Notes under the pieces: model-generated
Told to the model about the DNA's origin: nothing
Database searches by the model: none
Seen by the model: only the letters and a program-made list of their open reading frames with translations
Assembly: GCF_014384705.1 (NCBI RefSeq)
Contig: NZ_JACRSN010000006.1
Span: 62,001-126,000 of the forward strand
Length of the DNA stretch: 64,000 nucleotides
DNA from: Yeguia hominis
Lineage (GTDB): Bacteria; Bacillota; Clostridia; Oscillospirales; Acutalibacteraceae
Direction of reading: 5' to 3'
Part shown: piece by piece, positions 52,904-60,718 of the stretch
How the letters are laid out: every line of letters begins with the position of its first letter
How positions within the stretch are numbered: position 1 is the stretch's first letter
Made by a program: the position numbers and the translations under genes

Positions 52904-53236
52904 TTATGCAATCATCCGCAAAACCCATTCTGTGAGAAACACCGCAAGTGCTCCTCCGGCCGCTACCGTCAACAAGCTGCGGCGGAAAAAAGCGAGCAGG
53001 AGCGCTGCCGCGCATCCGACGATCGCAGAAATCGGACCTTGCGTGGAATAGAAAACCTCCGGAAACGTCATCGCCGCCAAAACCGCATAGGGCATATATG
53101 CGAGGAACGAACAAACCCAGCGGTTGACAATCTTTTTTCGGAACACCGCGAGCGGCAGGACGCGCGGCAAATAGGTCACAACCGCCATCACGAGAATGCA
53201 GAGCAAAATTCGGGAAATCTGGAAAGATGTGCTCAT
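52904..53236 (-). CDS. azlD: Branched-chain amino acid exporter subunit AzlD
   Basis: A 110-residue membrane protein with four hydrophobic segments (about 8-25, 42-58, 66-82, 90-107) and the AzlD motif VVTYLPRVLPLAVF. The start codon overlaps the azlC stop (ATGA). Works with AzlC to export branched-chain amino acids or analogues. Its 3' end is repeated in tandem downstream. Confidence 0.88.
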   Translation of the reverse strand: MSTSFQISRILLCILVMAVVTYLPRVLPLAVFRKKIVNRWVCSFLAYMPYAVLAAMTFPEVFYSTQGPISAIVGCAAALLLAFFRRSLLTVAAGGALAVFLTEWVLRMIA

Positions 53237-54000
53237 TCTACCGCCTCCCCGTTTGTTTCGCTGTCCGCCTCTGCGGGCTTGTCCGCGATCGGCATCGCAA
53301 AGGCGCAAATACCTGCTGCCAGAACCGAGGCAATGATAATCGTCCAGCCGGCCGAAACGCCCTGTAAAAACGGCGTGTACCGGAACACACAGCTGACCGC
53401 CGCTGCAATCAGTACTGCAAGCAGCACCGCACGGGACTTGCGCGCAGGCGGGATGATAATCGCCAAAAACATGCCGTAAATCATGATGCCGAGCGCACTC
53501 TGCACCGTGACCGGCAACAGCGACGTCGCCGTTGCGCCGAGGAGCGTCCCGACCGACCAACCCAGATACGGCGTGAGAATCAGCCCGGCCATATACCGGC
53601 CGTCAAGCGGCTCCTTGCGCTGGGACGCGATGGCAAAAACTTCGTCCGTCACGCCGAACGCCACCGCACAGCGCGTAGAAAGGCGCATTTTTTCTGAAAC
53701 TTTCTGAGAAAGCGAAAGACTCATCAGCATATAACGCAGATTGATGACAAAGGTCGTAACCGCCAGCTCCAGGTATCCGCCGCCGGCAACAAGAATGGAA
53801 AGCCCGGCAAATTGCCCGGCAGAAGTCAGATTGGTCATGGAAATCAGCAGCGGCACCCATACTGGGAGTCCATATTGCGCTGCCTGCATTCCAAATGCAA
53901 ACGATACGGGCAGATACCCGAGACAAATTGGCAGACCGTCTCGCAGGCCGGTCTGAAATGCCTGCCGTTCCAAACGGCTAGTTTCGACTTTTTTCGCCAC
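53233..54000 (-). CDS. azlC: Branched-chain amino acid exporter subunit AzlC
   Basis: A 255-residue membrane protein of the AzlC family (GLRDGLPICLGYLPVSFAFGMQA, NLTSAGQFAGLSIL, GVTDEVFAIAS, PYLGWSVGTLLGA). The start is uncertain: GTG at 54000 (AAAGGA 12 nt upstream) is preferred; GTG at 54009 is too close to that site, and ATG at 54072 lacks any ribosome site and precedes a GCCGGGC hairpin. Several membrane helices. Coupled to azlD. Possibly controlled by the LysR gene beyond R14. Confidence 0.82.
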   Translation of the reverse strand: MAKKVETSRLERQAFQTGLRDGLPICLGYLPVSFAFGMQAAQYGLPVWVPLLISMTNLTSAGQFAGLSILVAGGGYLELAVTTFVINLRYMLMSLSLSQKVSEKMRLSTRCAVAFGVTDEVFAIASQRKEPLDGRYMAGLILTPYLGWSVGTLLGATATSLLPVTVQSALGIMIYGMFLAIIIPPARKSRAVLLAVLIAAAVSCVFRYTPFLQGVSAGWTIIIASVLAAGICAFAMPIADKPAEADSETNGEAVE

Positions 54001-54150
54001 TTGGTGCACACTTCCTTTTGCAAAGCCGGGCTTCCTGCCCGGCCGGTCAAACTTTTGCGGCGTTTCCGGCATTTTTTTCGCCAGGATATCCGCCCATTCT
54101 GTAACTGCACACGGTTCTAAACAACTTTTTCAAATCCGTGATGTTCTTGT

Positions 54151-54490
54151 CCGCGCAAGGCGCGGCTTCGCTGTGGTTATTATGCCTCCGGCAAAATGTT
54201 CTCAGCGCCCAGAGCGACAGCTTCGGGCAGGCAGCAACGCTGCCGCCGCGCAAGGCGCGGCTTCGCTGTGGTTATTATGCCTCCGGCAAAATGTTCTCAG
54301 CGCCCGGAGCGACAGCTCTGGGCAGGCAGCAACGCTGCCGCCGCGCAAAGCGCGGCTTCGCAAAGGTTATTATGCCCTTGCAAAATGTTCTCAGCGCCCA
54401 GAGCGACAGCTCTGGGCAGGCAGCAACGCTGCCGCCGCGCAAGGCGCGGCTTCGCTGAGGTTATTATGTCTCCGGCAAAATGTTCTTGCG
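54151..54490. repeat. 95-bp tandem repeat with multiple hairpins
   Basis: Units start at 54151, 54246, 54341 and 54435 (partial). Each contains GCGCAAGGCGCGGCTTCGC, GGTTATTATGCC, GCCCAGAG/CTCTGGGC and GGCAGC/GCTGCC stems. It lies between divergent azlC and fhs. A related GGTTATTATAAC box follows at about 54557. Confidence 0.85.
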
Positions 54491-54713
54491 TTGCGCAAAG
54501 CGCCAGCTTTGCGGGTCGGCTTTGCCGACCGCGGCCACACGCAGTGCGGCGCGCAAGGTTATTATAACAAACCCCCGCGCAGAATGCAACGTGCCCTGCC
54601 GCATGCATCTATGCCGGGAAAATCCGCAAAAAGGGTTGCTGCGCTCCGCAAGATATGATAAACTGAAAGCATCTATCCACAAAATATGGAACCGCAACCA
54701 AAGGAGGAACACC

Positions 54714-56378
54714 ATGCTGCCGGATATCACCATCGCGCAAAACGCAAACCTGAAACCCATCCGGGAAATCGCCGCTGCAGCCGGAATTGACGAATCTGTT
54801 CTGGAGCCATACGGCTATTATAAAGCAAAAATCGATGTCACAAAACTGCCCGCGCCGAAAAGACAGGGCAAACTGATTCTGGTGACCGCGATCACGCCGA
54901 CCGCTGCCGGAGAAGGCAAAACCACAACTCTCATCGGCCTTGCCGACGGCCTGCGCCGGATCGGCAAAAACGCCATAGTCACGCTGCGGGAACCGTCTCT
55001 CGGGCCGGTTTTCGGGATCAAAGGCGGCGCTGCGGGCGGCGGATACGCCCAGGTTGTCCCCATGGAGGACATCAACCTCCATTTCACCGGAGATTTTCAC
55101 GCCATCGGCGCGGCCAACAATCTTCTGGCCGCCATGCTCGATAACCATATTTATCAGGGAAACGCCCTCGGCATCGATCCGCGGCGCATCACCTGGAAGC
55201 GCTGCGTCGATATGAACGACCGCCAGCTGCGGAACATCGTCGACGGTCTTGGCAGCACCGTCAACGGCATTCCGCGCGAAGACGGCTTCGACATCACAGT
55301 CGCCTCCGAGGTCATGGCCGTACTCTGTCTGTCCGAAAACCTTGCCGATCTCAAGGCGCGCCTTTCCAAAATCGTCGTCGGCTACACCTATTCCGATCAG
55401 CCCGTCACCGCCGGAGATCTCAAAGCCTCCGGTGCAATGGCCGCGCTGCTGCGGGATGCCATCAAGCCGAACCTCGTCCAGACGCTCGAAAACACGCCCG
55501 CGCTCATTCACGGCGGCCCATTTGCCAATATTGCACATGGCTGCAACTCCGTCATTGCCACAAAAACCGCACGCGCCCTCGCCGACTATGTCGTGACCGA
55601 GGCCGGTTTCGGCGCGGATCTCGGCGCGGAAAAATTCTTTGATATCAAATGCCGTACGTCCGGCCTTGTTCCGGATGCCGTTGTCCTCGTCGCTTCTGTG
55701 CGCGCGCTGAAACTGCACGGCGGTGTCCAGAAGGACCGCCTCACCGAAGAAAACCCCGATGCCGTCCGGCGCGGTCTGCCGAACCTTGCGCGTCACCTCG
55801 ACAATATCCGCTCGGTCTACGGCTTGCCGGTTGTTGTCGCCATCAACCGGTTCTCGACCGATACCGAGGCCGAACTGCAGGCTGTCGAATCGTTCTGCAA
55901 GACGCAGGATGTCCCCTTCGCGCGCTCCGAAGTCTGCGCCAGGGGCGGTGAGGGCGGCATGGATCTGGCGCGGGCAGCTGCCGCACTCTGCGACGCGCCG
56001 AAGCACTTTCACTATTCCTACCCGCTTACCGGGTCGATCGCCGAAAAAGTGGATACCATCGTCCGGCGCGTCTACCGCGGACGCGGCGCCGTCTTGACCG
56101 CACAGGCCAAAAAAGAGGTCGCACGTCTGGAAGCCCTCGGCTATGCCGGGCTGCCGGTCTGCATGGCCAAAACGCAGTACAGCTTCTCCGACGATGCTTC
56201 CCTGCTCTGCGCGCCGGAGGACTTCTCCGTCACCGTGCGCTCGCTGCGTCTTGCTGCCGGCGCAGGCTTTGTCATCGCCATCACCGGCAACATCATGACC
56301 ATGCCGGGCTTGCCGAAAGTTCCCGCCGCAGAGCGGATTGACATCGACGAAACCGGAACCATCAGCGGCCTGTTTTAA
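54714..56378 (+). CDS. fhs: Formate-tetrahydrofolate ligase
   Basis: A 554-residue enzyme, the normal family length. ATG at 54714 follows AAAGGAGG; the longer frame upstream runs into the tandem repeat. TPTAAGEGKTTTLIGLADGL is the P-loop, REPSLGPVFGIKGGAAGGGYAQVVPMEDINLHFTGD the signature segment, and TGNIMTMPGLPKVPAAERID the C-terminal motif. It makes 10-formyl-THF from formate and ATP, feeding purine synthesis or the methyl branch of acetogenesis. No other one-carbon gene is adjacent. Confidence 0.95.
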   Translation: MLPDITIAQNANLKPIREIAAAAGIDESVLEPYGYYKAKIDVTKLPAPKRQGKLILVTAITPTAAGEGKTTTLIGLADGLRRIGKNAIVTLREPSLGPVFGIKGGAAGGGYAQVVPMEDINLHFTGDFHAIGAANNLLAAMLDNHIYQGNALGIDPRRITWKRCVDMNDRQLRNIVDGLGSTVNGIPREDGFDITVASEVMAVLCLSENLADLKARLSKIVVGYTYSDQPVTAGDLKASGAMAALLRDAIKPNLVQTLENTPALIHGGPFANIAHGCNSVIATKTARALADYVVTEAGFGADLGAEKFFDIKCRTSGLVPDAVVLVASVRALKLHGGVQKDRLTEENPDAVRRGLPNLARHLDNIRSVYGLPVVVAINRFSTDTEAELQAVESFCKTQDVPFARSEVCARGGEGGMDLARAAAALCDAPKHFHYSYPLTGSIAEKVDTIVRRVYRGRGAVLTAQAKKEVARLEALGYAGLPVCMAKTQYSFSDDASLLCAPEDFSVTVRSLRLAAGAGFVIAITGNIMTMPGLPKVPAAERIDIDETGTISGLF

Positions 56379-56408
56379 CAAAACCGGAAAACCGGGAGGG
56401 TGTTTGTA

Positions 56409-57257
56409 ATGGGAATCATCATCAGCGCAGATATTGGCGGCTCCGCAACCAAAGTCGCCGGATACCGGGAAACCGGCGAGCGGATCGGCAAAACGATTGT
56501 CCGCCTCGACGATCAGGTTGCCTCCTTCTACGGCGCGTTCGGCAAATTCTCCGAAGAGCACGCCGTCGCGCTTTCCGAGATCCAGGAGCTGATTCTAACC
56601 GGCGTCGGCGCGTCGCGCCTTTCGCACAATCAGTATGACCTGCCGGTCACATACGTCGAAGAATTCGAGGCCATCGGACGCGGCGGCCTTCTGCTCTCCG
56701 GCGTAAAGGAGGCCGTTGTCGTCAGCATGGGAACCGGAACCGCGTTTGTGCACGCTTCCGAGGCCGGCTGCACGCATTTAGGCGGCAGCGGAATCGGCGG
56801 CGGAACACTGCTCGGGCTTTCGAAGCTTCTGCTCAACGAGACCGACATCAGCGCAGTTGCACGTCTGGCGCAGGAGGGCGTCCTCGAACATGCCGATATC
56901 ACCATCCGGGACATCTGTCAGGGAGAAGTTCCCGGCCTTCCGCCGCATGCGACCGCCTCCAATTTTGGAAAAGTCCGCAACGCACTGCCGTCCGCAGACA
57001 CCGCCGCCGCGCTCATCAATATGATTTTGCAGGGAATCGGCTCCATGGCCATGCTTGCCGCACACGGAATCGGCACCGGCACCGTCGTACTGACCGGATC
57101 GCTCGCCTCTCTGCCGCAAGCCAAAGGCATCTACGAAACCTTCCGCGAGATGTACCATCTCGATTTTCTCCTGCCGGAAGACGCCGAATACGCAACCGCC
57201 TACGGCGCCTTCGCCACTCGCATGCATGAAATGCCTTCCGTCGCGCCGGTCATTTAA
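56409..57257 (+). CDS. coaW: Type II pantothenate kinase
   Basis: A 282-residue ASKHA-fold kinase. ATG at 56409 is chosen with GGGAGG about 10 nt ahead; the GTG at 56400 is too close. ISADIGGSATKVAGY is the ATP phosphate loop, VSMGTGTAFVHA and LGGSGIGGGTLLGLSKLLL the substrate and adenosine sites. It phosphorylates pantothenate, the first step of CoA synthesis, and is usually insensitive to CoA feedback. It follows fhs by 30 nt, so they form an operon. The final residues EMPSVAPVI are encoded by a degenerate repeat hairpin. Confidence 0.9.
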   Translation: MGIIISADIGGSATKVAGYRETGERIGKTIVRLDDQVASFYGAFGKFSEEHAVALSEIQELILTGVGASRLSHNQYDLPVTYVEEFEAIGRGGLLLSGVKEAVVVSMGTGTAFVHASEAGCTHLGGSGIGGGTLLGLSKLLLNETDISAVARLAQEGVLEHADITIRDICQGEVPGLPPHATASNFGKVRNALPSADTAAALINMILQGIGSMAMLAAHGIGTGTVVLTGSLASLPQAKGIYETFREMYHLDFLLPEDAEYATAYGAFATRMHEMPSVAPVI

Positions 57258-58190
57258 TCCGTTCCGTAGTGCGCTGGACGCAGGCACAGAGCGCCCCACC
57301 GCCCACACGTAGTGTGTTTCGTCGCGGGCACGTAGTGCCTTCCATCGCGCCGGTCGCTTTTCTCCGTTCTGTAAGAATCGTGGACGCGATAGGTCATGCC
57401 TACCGTTCAGGGGCCCCCTGGCGGCCCCCTGAACGTAAAAGAACCCCCTACCGTTCCGCGGTTTTCTGATTTTTCGCGCGCTCTGACAGCTTTTTCCATT
57501 CTAAGGAATAACGGACGCAGGCACAGAGCGTCCCACCGCCCACACAAAGTGTGTTTCGTCGCGGGCACGAAGTGCCGTTCATCGCGCCGGTCGCTTTTCT
57601 CTCTTCTGTAAGAATCGTGGACGCGGGCACGTAGTGCCTCTCATCGCGCCGGTCACTTTTCTCCGTTCTGTAGTGCGCTGGACGCGAGAGGTCATGCCTA
57701 CCGTTCCGCGGCGCTCTGGCGGCCCCCTGAACGTAAAAGAACCCCCTACCGTTCCGCGGTTTTCTGATTTTTCGCGCGCTCTGACAGCTTCTTCCATTCT
57801 AAGAAATAACGGACGCAGGCACAGAGCGCCACACCGCCCACATAAAGTGTGTTTCGTCGCGGGCACGTAGTGCCTCTCGTCGCGCCGGTTACTTTTCTCC
57901 GTTCTGTAAGAATCGTGGACGCGGGCACGAAGTGCCGTTCATCGCGCCGGTCACTTTTCTCCGTTCTGTAGTGCGCTGGACGCGGGCACGAAGTGCCGTT
58001 CATCGCGCCGGTCGCTTTTCTCCGTTCTGTAGTGCGCTGGACGCGAGAGGTCATGCCTACCGTTCAGGGCCCCCCCGGCGGCCCCCTGAACGTAAAAGAA
58101 CCCCCTATCGTTCCGCGGCGCTCTTTGTTGATCCAGCCAGCTGGCGCAAAAACCAGAGGCATGAAATGCCTTCCCCCGCACCGATCACCT
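57258..58190 (+). repeat. Modular intergenic repeat block R15
   Basis: Plus-sense block reading away from coaW. Besides the usual GGCAC-GAA-GTGCC hairpins and GCGCCGGTCACTTTTCTCC cassettes it carries a GC-rich palindrome: GTTCAGGGGCC...GGCCCCCTGAAC at about 57412-57441, a half copy near 57720 and a diverged copy near 58064-58092. Two near-identical roughly 300-nt composites are visible. A decayed hairpin GGCATGAAATGCC continues to 58190. Confidence 0.85.
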
Positions 58191-58280
58191 TTTTCCCTGC
58201 ACAAAATGTGCATCTCGAATCCGCCCATTCCGAAACGCACATCGAAAAGACCGGGCGATATCCCCAAACGGAGGTCAACC

Positions 58281-58712
58281 ATGCAGATTTCAAGCCGATT
58301 TACCATCGCCGTGCACATGCTCTTATGCATGGAGGTGTTTCAGGACAAACAAAAAGTCACGAGTGACTTTCTCGCCTCCAGCGTCAACGCCAATCCTGTT
58401 GTCATCCGGCGGCTGTTGCAGCAACTGAAAAAAGCCGGAATCGTCAGCGTGAAAAGAGGCAGCGGCGGCGCAGCAATCGCAAAGCCTTTGGAGCAAATCA
58501 CGCTGCTCGACGTCTACCGCGCCGTCGACTGCGTTTCCGAGGAGACCCTCTTTCATTTTCATGAAAATCCGAATCCGCACTGTCCGGTCGGACGAAATAT
58601 TCACGCCATTCTCGACCGCAGGCTGGACGCCGTCCAAAACGCGATGGAGCAGCAGCTGCAGAGCGTCTCGTTAAAAATGCTTTTGGAGGATGCCGACCGG
58701 CTGATTTTCTAA
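58281..58712 (+). CDS. Rrf2-family transcriptional regulator
   Basis: A 143-residue winged-helix protein. ATG at 58281 follows GGAGG; longer frames begin in the repeat block. MQISSRFTIAVHMLLCM, VTSDFLASSVNANPVVIRRLLQQLKKAGIVSVKRGSGGAAIAKP is the Rrf2 helix-turn-helix and wing. The C-terminal part has one Cys (NPHCPVGRNI) rather than the three of an iron-sulfur Rrf2 protein, so it resembles the YwnA/SaiR-type sensors. It probably represses the cupin gene 137 nt downstream. Confidence 0.9.
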   Translation: MQISSRFTIAVHMLLCMEVFQDKQKVTSDFLASSVNANPVVIRRLLQQLKKAGIVSVKRGSGGAAIAKPLEQITLLDVYRAVDCVSEETLFHFHENPNPHCPVGRNIHAILDRRLDAVQNAMEQQLQSVSLKMLLEDADRLIF

Positions 58713-58722
58713 ATATTCCCGT

Positions 58723-58757
58723 TTCCCCGCGGCGCAACAGCCGCAGGGGAATTTTTT
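58723..58757 (+). terminator. Intrinsic terminator of rrf2 gene
   Basis: TTCCCCGCGGC pairs with GCCGCAGGGGAA (one bulge), then TTTTTT. Confidence 0.8.
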
Positions 58758-58766
58758 GAAAAAATT

Positions 58767-58833
58767 TTGTTGTAACTATTGACATTACAACAAATCGCGC
58801 GTATGATAGATGTATCAAACAAAGTTACAACAA
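58767..58833 (+). promoter_or_regulatory. Cupin promoter with Rrf2-type operator
   Basis: TTGACA (58779-58784), 17-nt spacer, TATGAT (58802-58807). TTGTTGTAA (58767-58775) and TTACAACAA (58785-58793) form an inverted repeat across the -35 box, and another TTACAACAA (58825-58833) lies near the ribosome site. A repressor bound here would block transcription. Confidence 0.75.
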
Positions 58834-58849
58834 ATGGAGGAATCCCAAC

Positions 58850-59203
58850 ATGAACACGTACACCAAAATTCACACATCCGAAGTCCCCAGAACCGAACTG
58901 CACGACGCGCTCTCGCTGACCGGCGCAGAAGTCAGCATCAACTGTCTTCCGGCCGGCGGAAGCGTCCCGTTTGTGCACGCGCACAAAGAGAATGAAGAAA
59001 TCTATGGAATTCTCTCCGGAAAGGGCAAAGTAATCCTCGACGGCGAAACCATCGCGCTTACAGCCGGAGACTGGCTCCGCATTGCCCCTGCAGGAAAACG
59101 CCAGTTCTTTGCAGACGCCGATACGCCGATCACGTATCTCTGCATCCAGGTCCGCGAAAATTCGCTGGAAGCTTATACCGCCGGCGACGCGATCCTGCTT
59201 TAA
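58850..59203 (+). CDS. Small single-domain cupin protein
   Basis: A 117-residue cupin with GGAGG 9 nt before the ATG. Metal motif 1 is HAHKENEEIYGILSGKGKVILDGE (two His and a Glu) and motif 2 lies in GDWLRIAPAGKRQFFADADTPITYLCIQV, where the usual second-motif His is replaced. Function unknown; similar small cupins controlled by Rrf2 or YwnA-type regulators respond to redox or electrophile stress. Its own promoter carries the presumed Rrf2 operator. Confidence 0.85.
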   Translation: MNTYTKIHTSEVPRTELHDALSLTGAEVSINCLPAGGSVPFVHAHKENEEIYGILSGKGKVILDGETIALTAGDWLRIAPAGKRQFFADADTPITYLCIQVRENSLEAYTAGDAILL

Positions 59204-59543
59204 ATAATGCCTGTTCCCCGCAAACCTGTTTCCCGCGAATCTGAAATTCCGAAAACGCTCTTCGTGCTCGAACAAGAAAAGAAGCTCCGGCCGCTTTTGG
59301 CCGAGGGTAACTAAGGAACCATTCTGAAAATTGACCTCAGCTGGGTAGACAAGTAAGCGAAATGCGGACGCATAGCGTCTCCGGCAGCGAGAGAAGCGCA
59401 CCGTCAAATCGATCTGCTTCATCCAAGAGCAGGCATGTCCCGTCGTACCGCTCATACTGCTTTTCTTTGAGGCGCTTCTCAGAAATGCTGCAGCTTCCCA
59501 TCATACACACGGGCTCCTTCCCAAATGAAAGCGGGAAAGAACG
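59204..59543. other. Gap between convergent cupin and sortase genes
   Basis: About 340 nt. The only recognisable items are a lone hairpin remnant GACGC-ATA-GCGTC at about 59367-59379 and the short ORF described separately. No full repeat block is present here. Confidence 0.5.
59337..59504 (-). CDS. Possible small protein (55 residues)
   Basis: A short frame with AAGGAG 9 nt before its first ATG (MMGSCSISEKRLKEKQYERY, then DGTCLLLDEADRFDGALLSL). No family recognised. Its 3' end covers the GACGC-ATA-GCGTC hairpin remnant, so it may be partly repeat-derived or simply spurious. It is downstream of the sortase terminator on the same strand. Confidence 0.3.
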   Translation of the reverse strand: MMGSCSISEKRLKEKQYERYDGTCLLLDEADRFDGALLSLPETLCVRISLTCLPS

Positions 59544-59583
59544 AAAACGGCGGTTGCCTCTAACAGAAGCAGCCGCCGTTTTC
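59544..59583 (-). terminator. Intrinsic terminator of the sortase gene
   Basis: On the minus strand AAAACGGCGGCTGC pairs with GCAACCGCCGTTTT (one mismatch), followed by CGTTCTTTCC. A T run is present on both strands. Confidence 0.7.
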
Positions 59584-59645
59584 TCTATGCCATACGCTGC
59601 ATTTCGGTATCGCAAGGGCATGGGGTTTTCCGATTCTCTTATCAA

Positions 59646-60491
59646 TCAGGGCATTTCAGGATTTTCCACAAGGGACACGCTGAAATCCTGTGCAATTGCG
59701 CCTTCCGGCAGCAGCTTCGCCATGACCACCAGCCGTTGGTTGCCGGTATTCGCTGTATCATACTTCTGGCAGCAGGTGGAAAGGGTCAGAACAGGATCTT
59801 CCTCGGAGAAGGTCACACCATCAAAGGCAAACCAGTTTTTCCGCGCAACCGTCTCAAAGAAACTGGTGAGATCGTTCCCCGTTGGATTGGGCGCAATATA
59901 GTCAAACGCAATATCCGTGACGAACAGCGCGGTGATCTGAAAAATCATATCCTCGCCATCCACAGAGAGATAGAGATACGGATGCTGCTTCACGAACGCT
60001 GCGTCCATATAGCGGTAGAGCTTGGTGAACTTCGGCCCGTCCGGGTCGCAGTTGCTGGCGGAGTGACCGAAAATGGTGGTGTTTTTGTCCAGCTCGTCCC
60101 TGCCGCCGACTTGGTTTTCACAATGGGCATAATAGCAGCCCCACATGGCGTACGCGCCGGTTTCGTCCAGATTCAGGTAATAGCCGTTGTCCTCCGCCTG
60201 CATCACGGGGTCGTCGACCTCCGCGCCGGGGATATACAGCCATGCCACGGCATCCGGATTCTTCGCTCTGGCCTGCGCCAGTTCTGCTTGCCTGTCTATC
60301 GTGGGGATGACTTCCCCCGCGGGGGGCGCGGTCGGCTGCGGCTCCGCCGCGCTGGATGCAGAGGGCGCGGCTGAGCTGTCGGCGGCAGGCTCCGCCTCCT
60401 TCTGCGAGCAGCCCACGCCTGCCATGGTCATGGCAAAGAGAAGGACTGCCATACAGATGATCGGCCGGATGATTTTTGTGATTTTTTTCAT
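59646..60491 (-). CDS. srtB: Class B sortase with lipoprotein-like signal
   Basis: A 281-residue membrane-anchored transpeptidase. ATG at 60491 follows AAGGAGA. The hydrophobic N terminus ends in MAGVGCSQ, a lipobox-like Cys, then an Ala/Pro/Ser-rich linker (about 30-65). The catalytic domain has IPGAEVDDPVMQAEDNGYYLN, TTIFGHSAS (His), VLTLSTCC (Cys of TLxTC) and GNQRLVVMAKL (Arg). Sortase B enzymes anchor a few surface proteins to peptidoglycan. It lies 227 nt downstream of a large surface repeat protein, though that protein ends in an SLH-like remnant and no sorting motif is visible. Confidence 0.9.
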   Translation of the reverse strand: MKKITKIIRPIICMAVLLFAMTMAGVGCSQKEAEPAADSSAAPSASSAAEPQPTAPPAGEVIPTIDRQAELAQARAKNPDAVAWLYIPGAEVDDPVMQAEDNGYYLNLDETGAYAMWGCYYAHCENQVGGRDELDKNTTIFGHSASNCDPDGPKFTKLYRYMDAAFVKQHPYLYLSVDGEDMIFQITALFVTDIAFDYIAPNPTGNDLTSFFETVARKNWFAFDGVTFSEEDPVLTLSTCCQKYDTANTGNQRLVVMAKLLPEGAIAQDFSVSLVENPEMP

Positions 60492-60718
60492 AGTGCTGTC
60501 TCCTTGCCGCGCTGGGATAGCGGTGCAGCGCAAAAGGTCAATGAAATTTGTTTTCTGCGATGAAAAGGAACCAGCGCAGCATCAGAGCGAAACACCCGTC
60601 CGCGGCGCTGGTCACTTATAGGGTCATGTCAGCCGGTCACTTCTTGCAGCGCCAGAGAAAGGCACGATCTCGCCCTGGTGCAATCTGCGTTGGGGCTGAA
60701 TGCAGCGCTGCCGGCACC

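Noticed and set aside
54609..56561. 650-residue minus-strand frame over fhs
   Set aside because: Antisense to formate-tetrahydrofolate ligase, whose motifs are complete.
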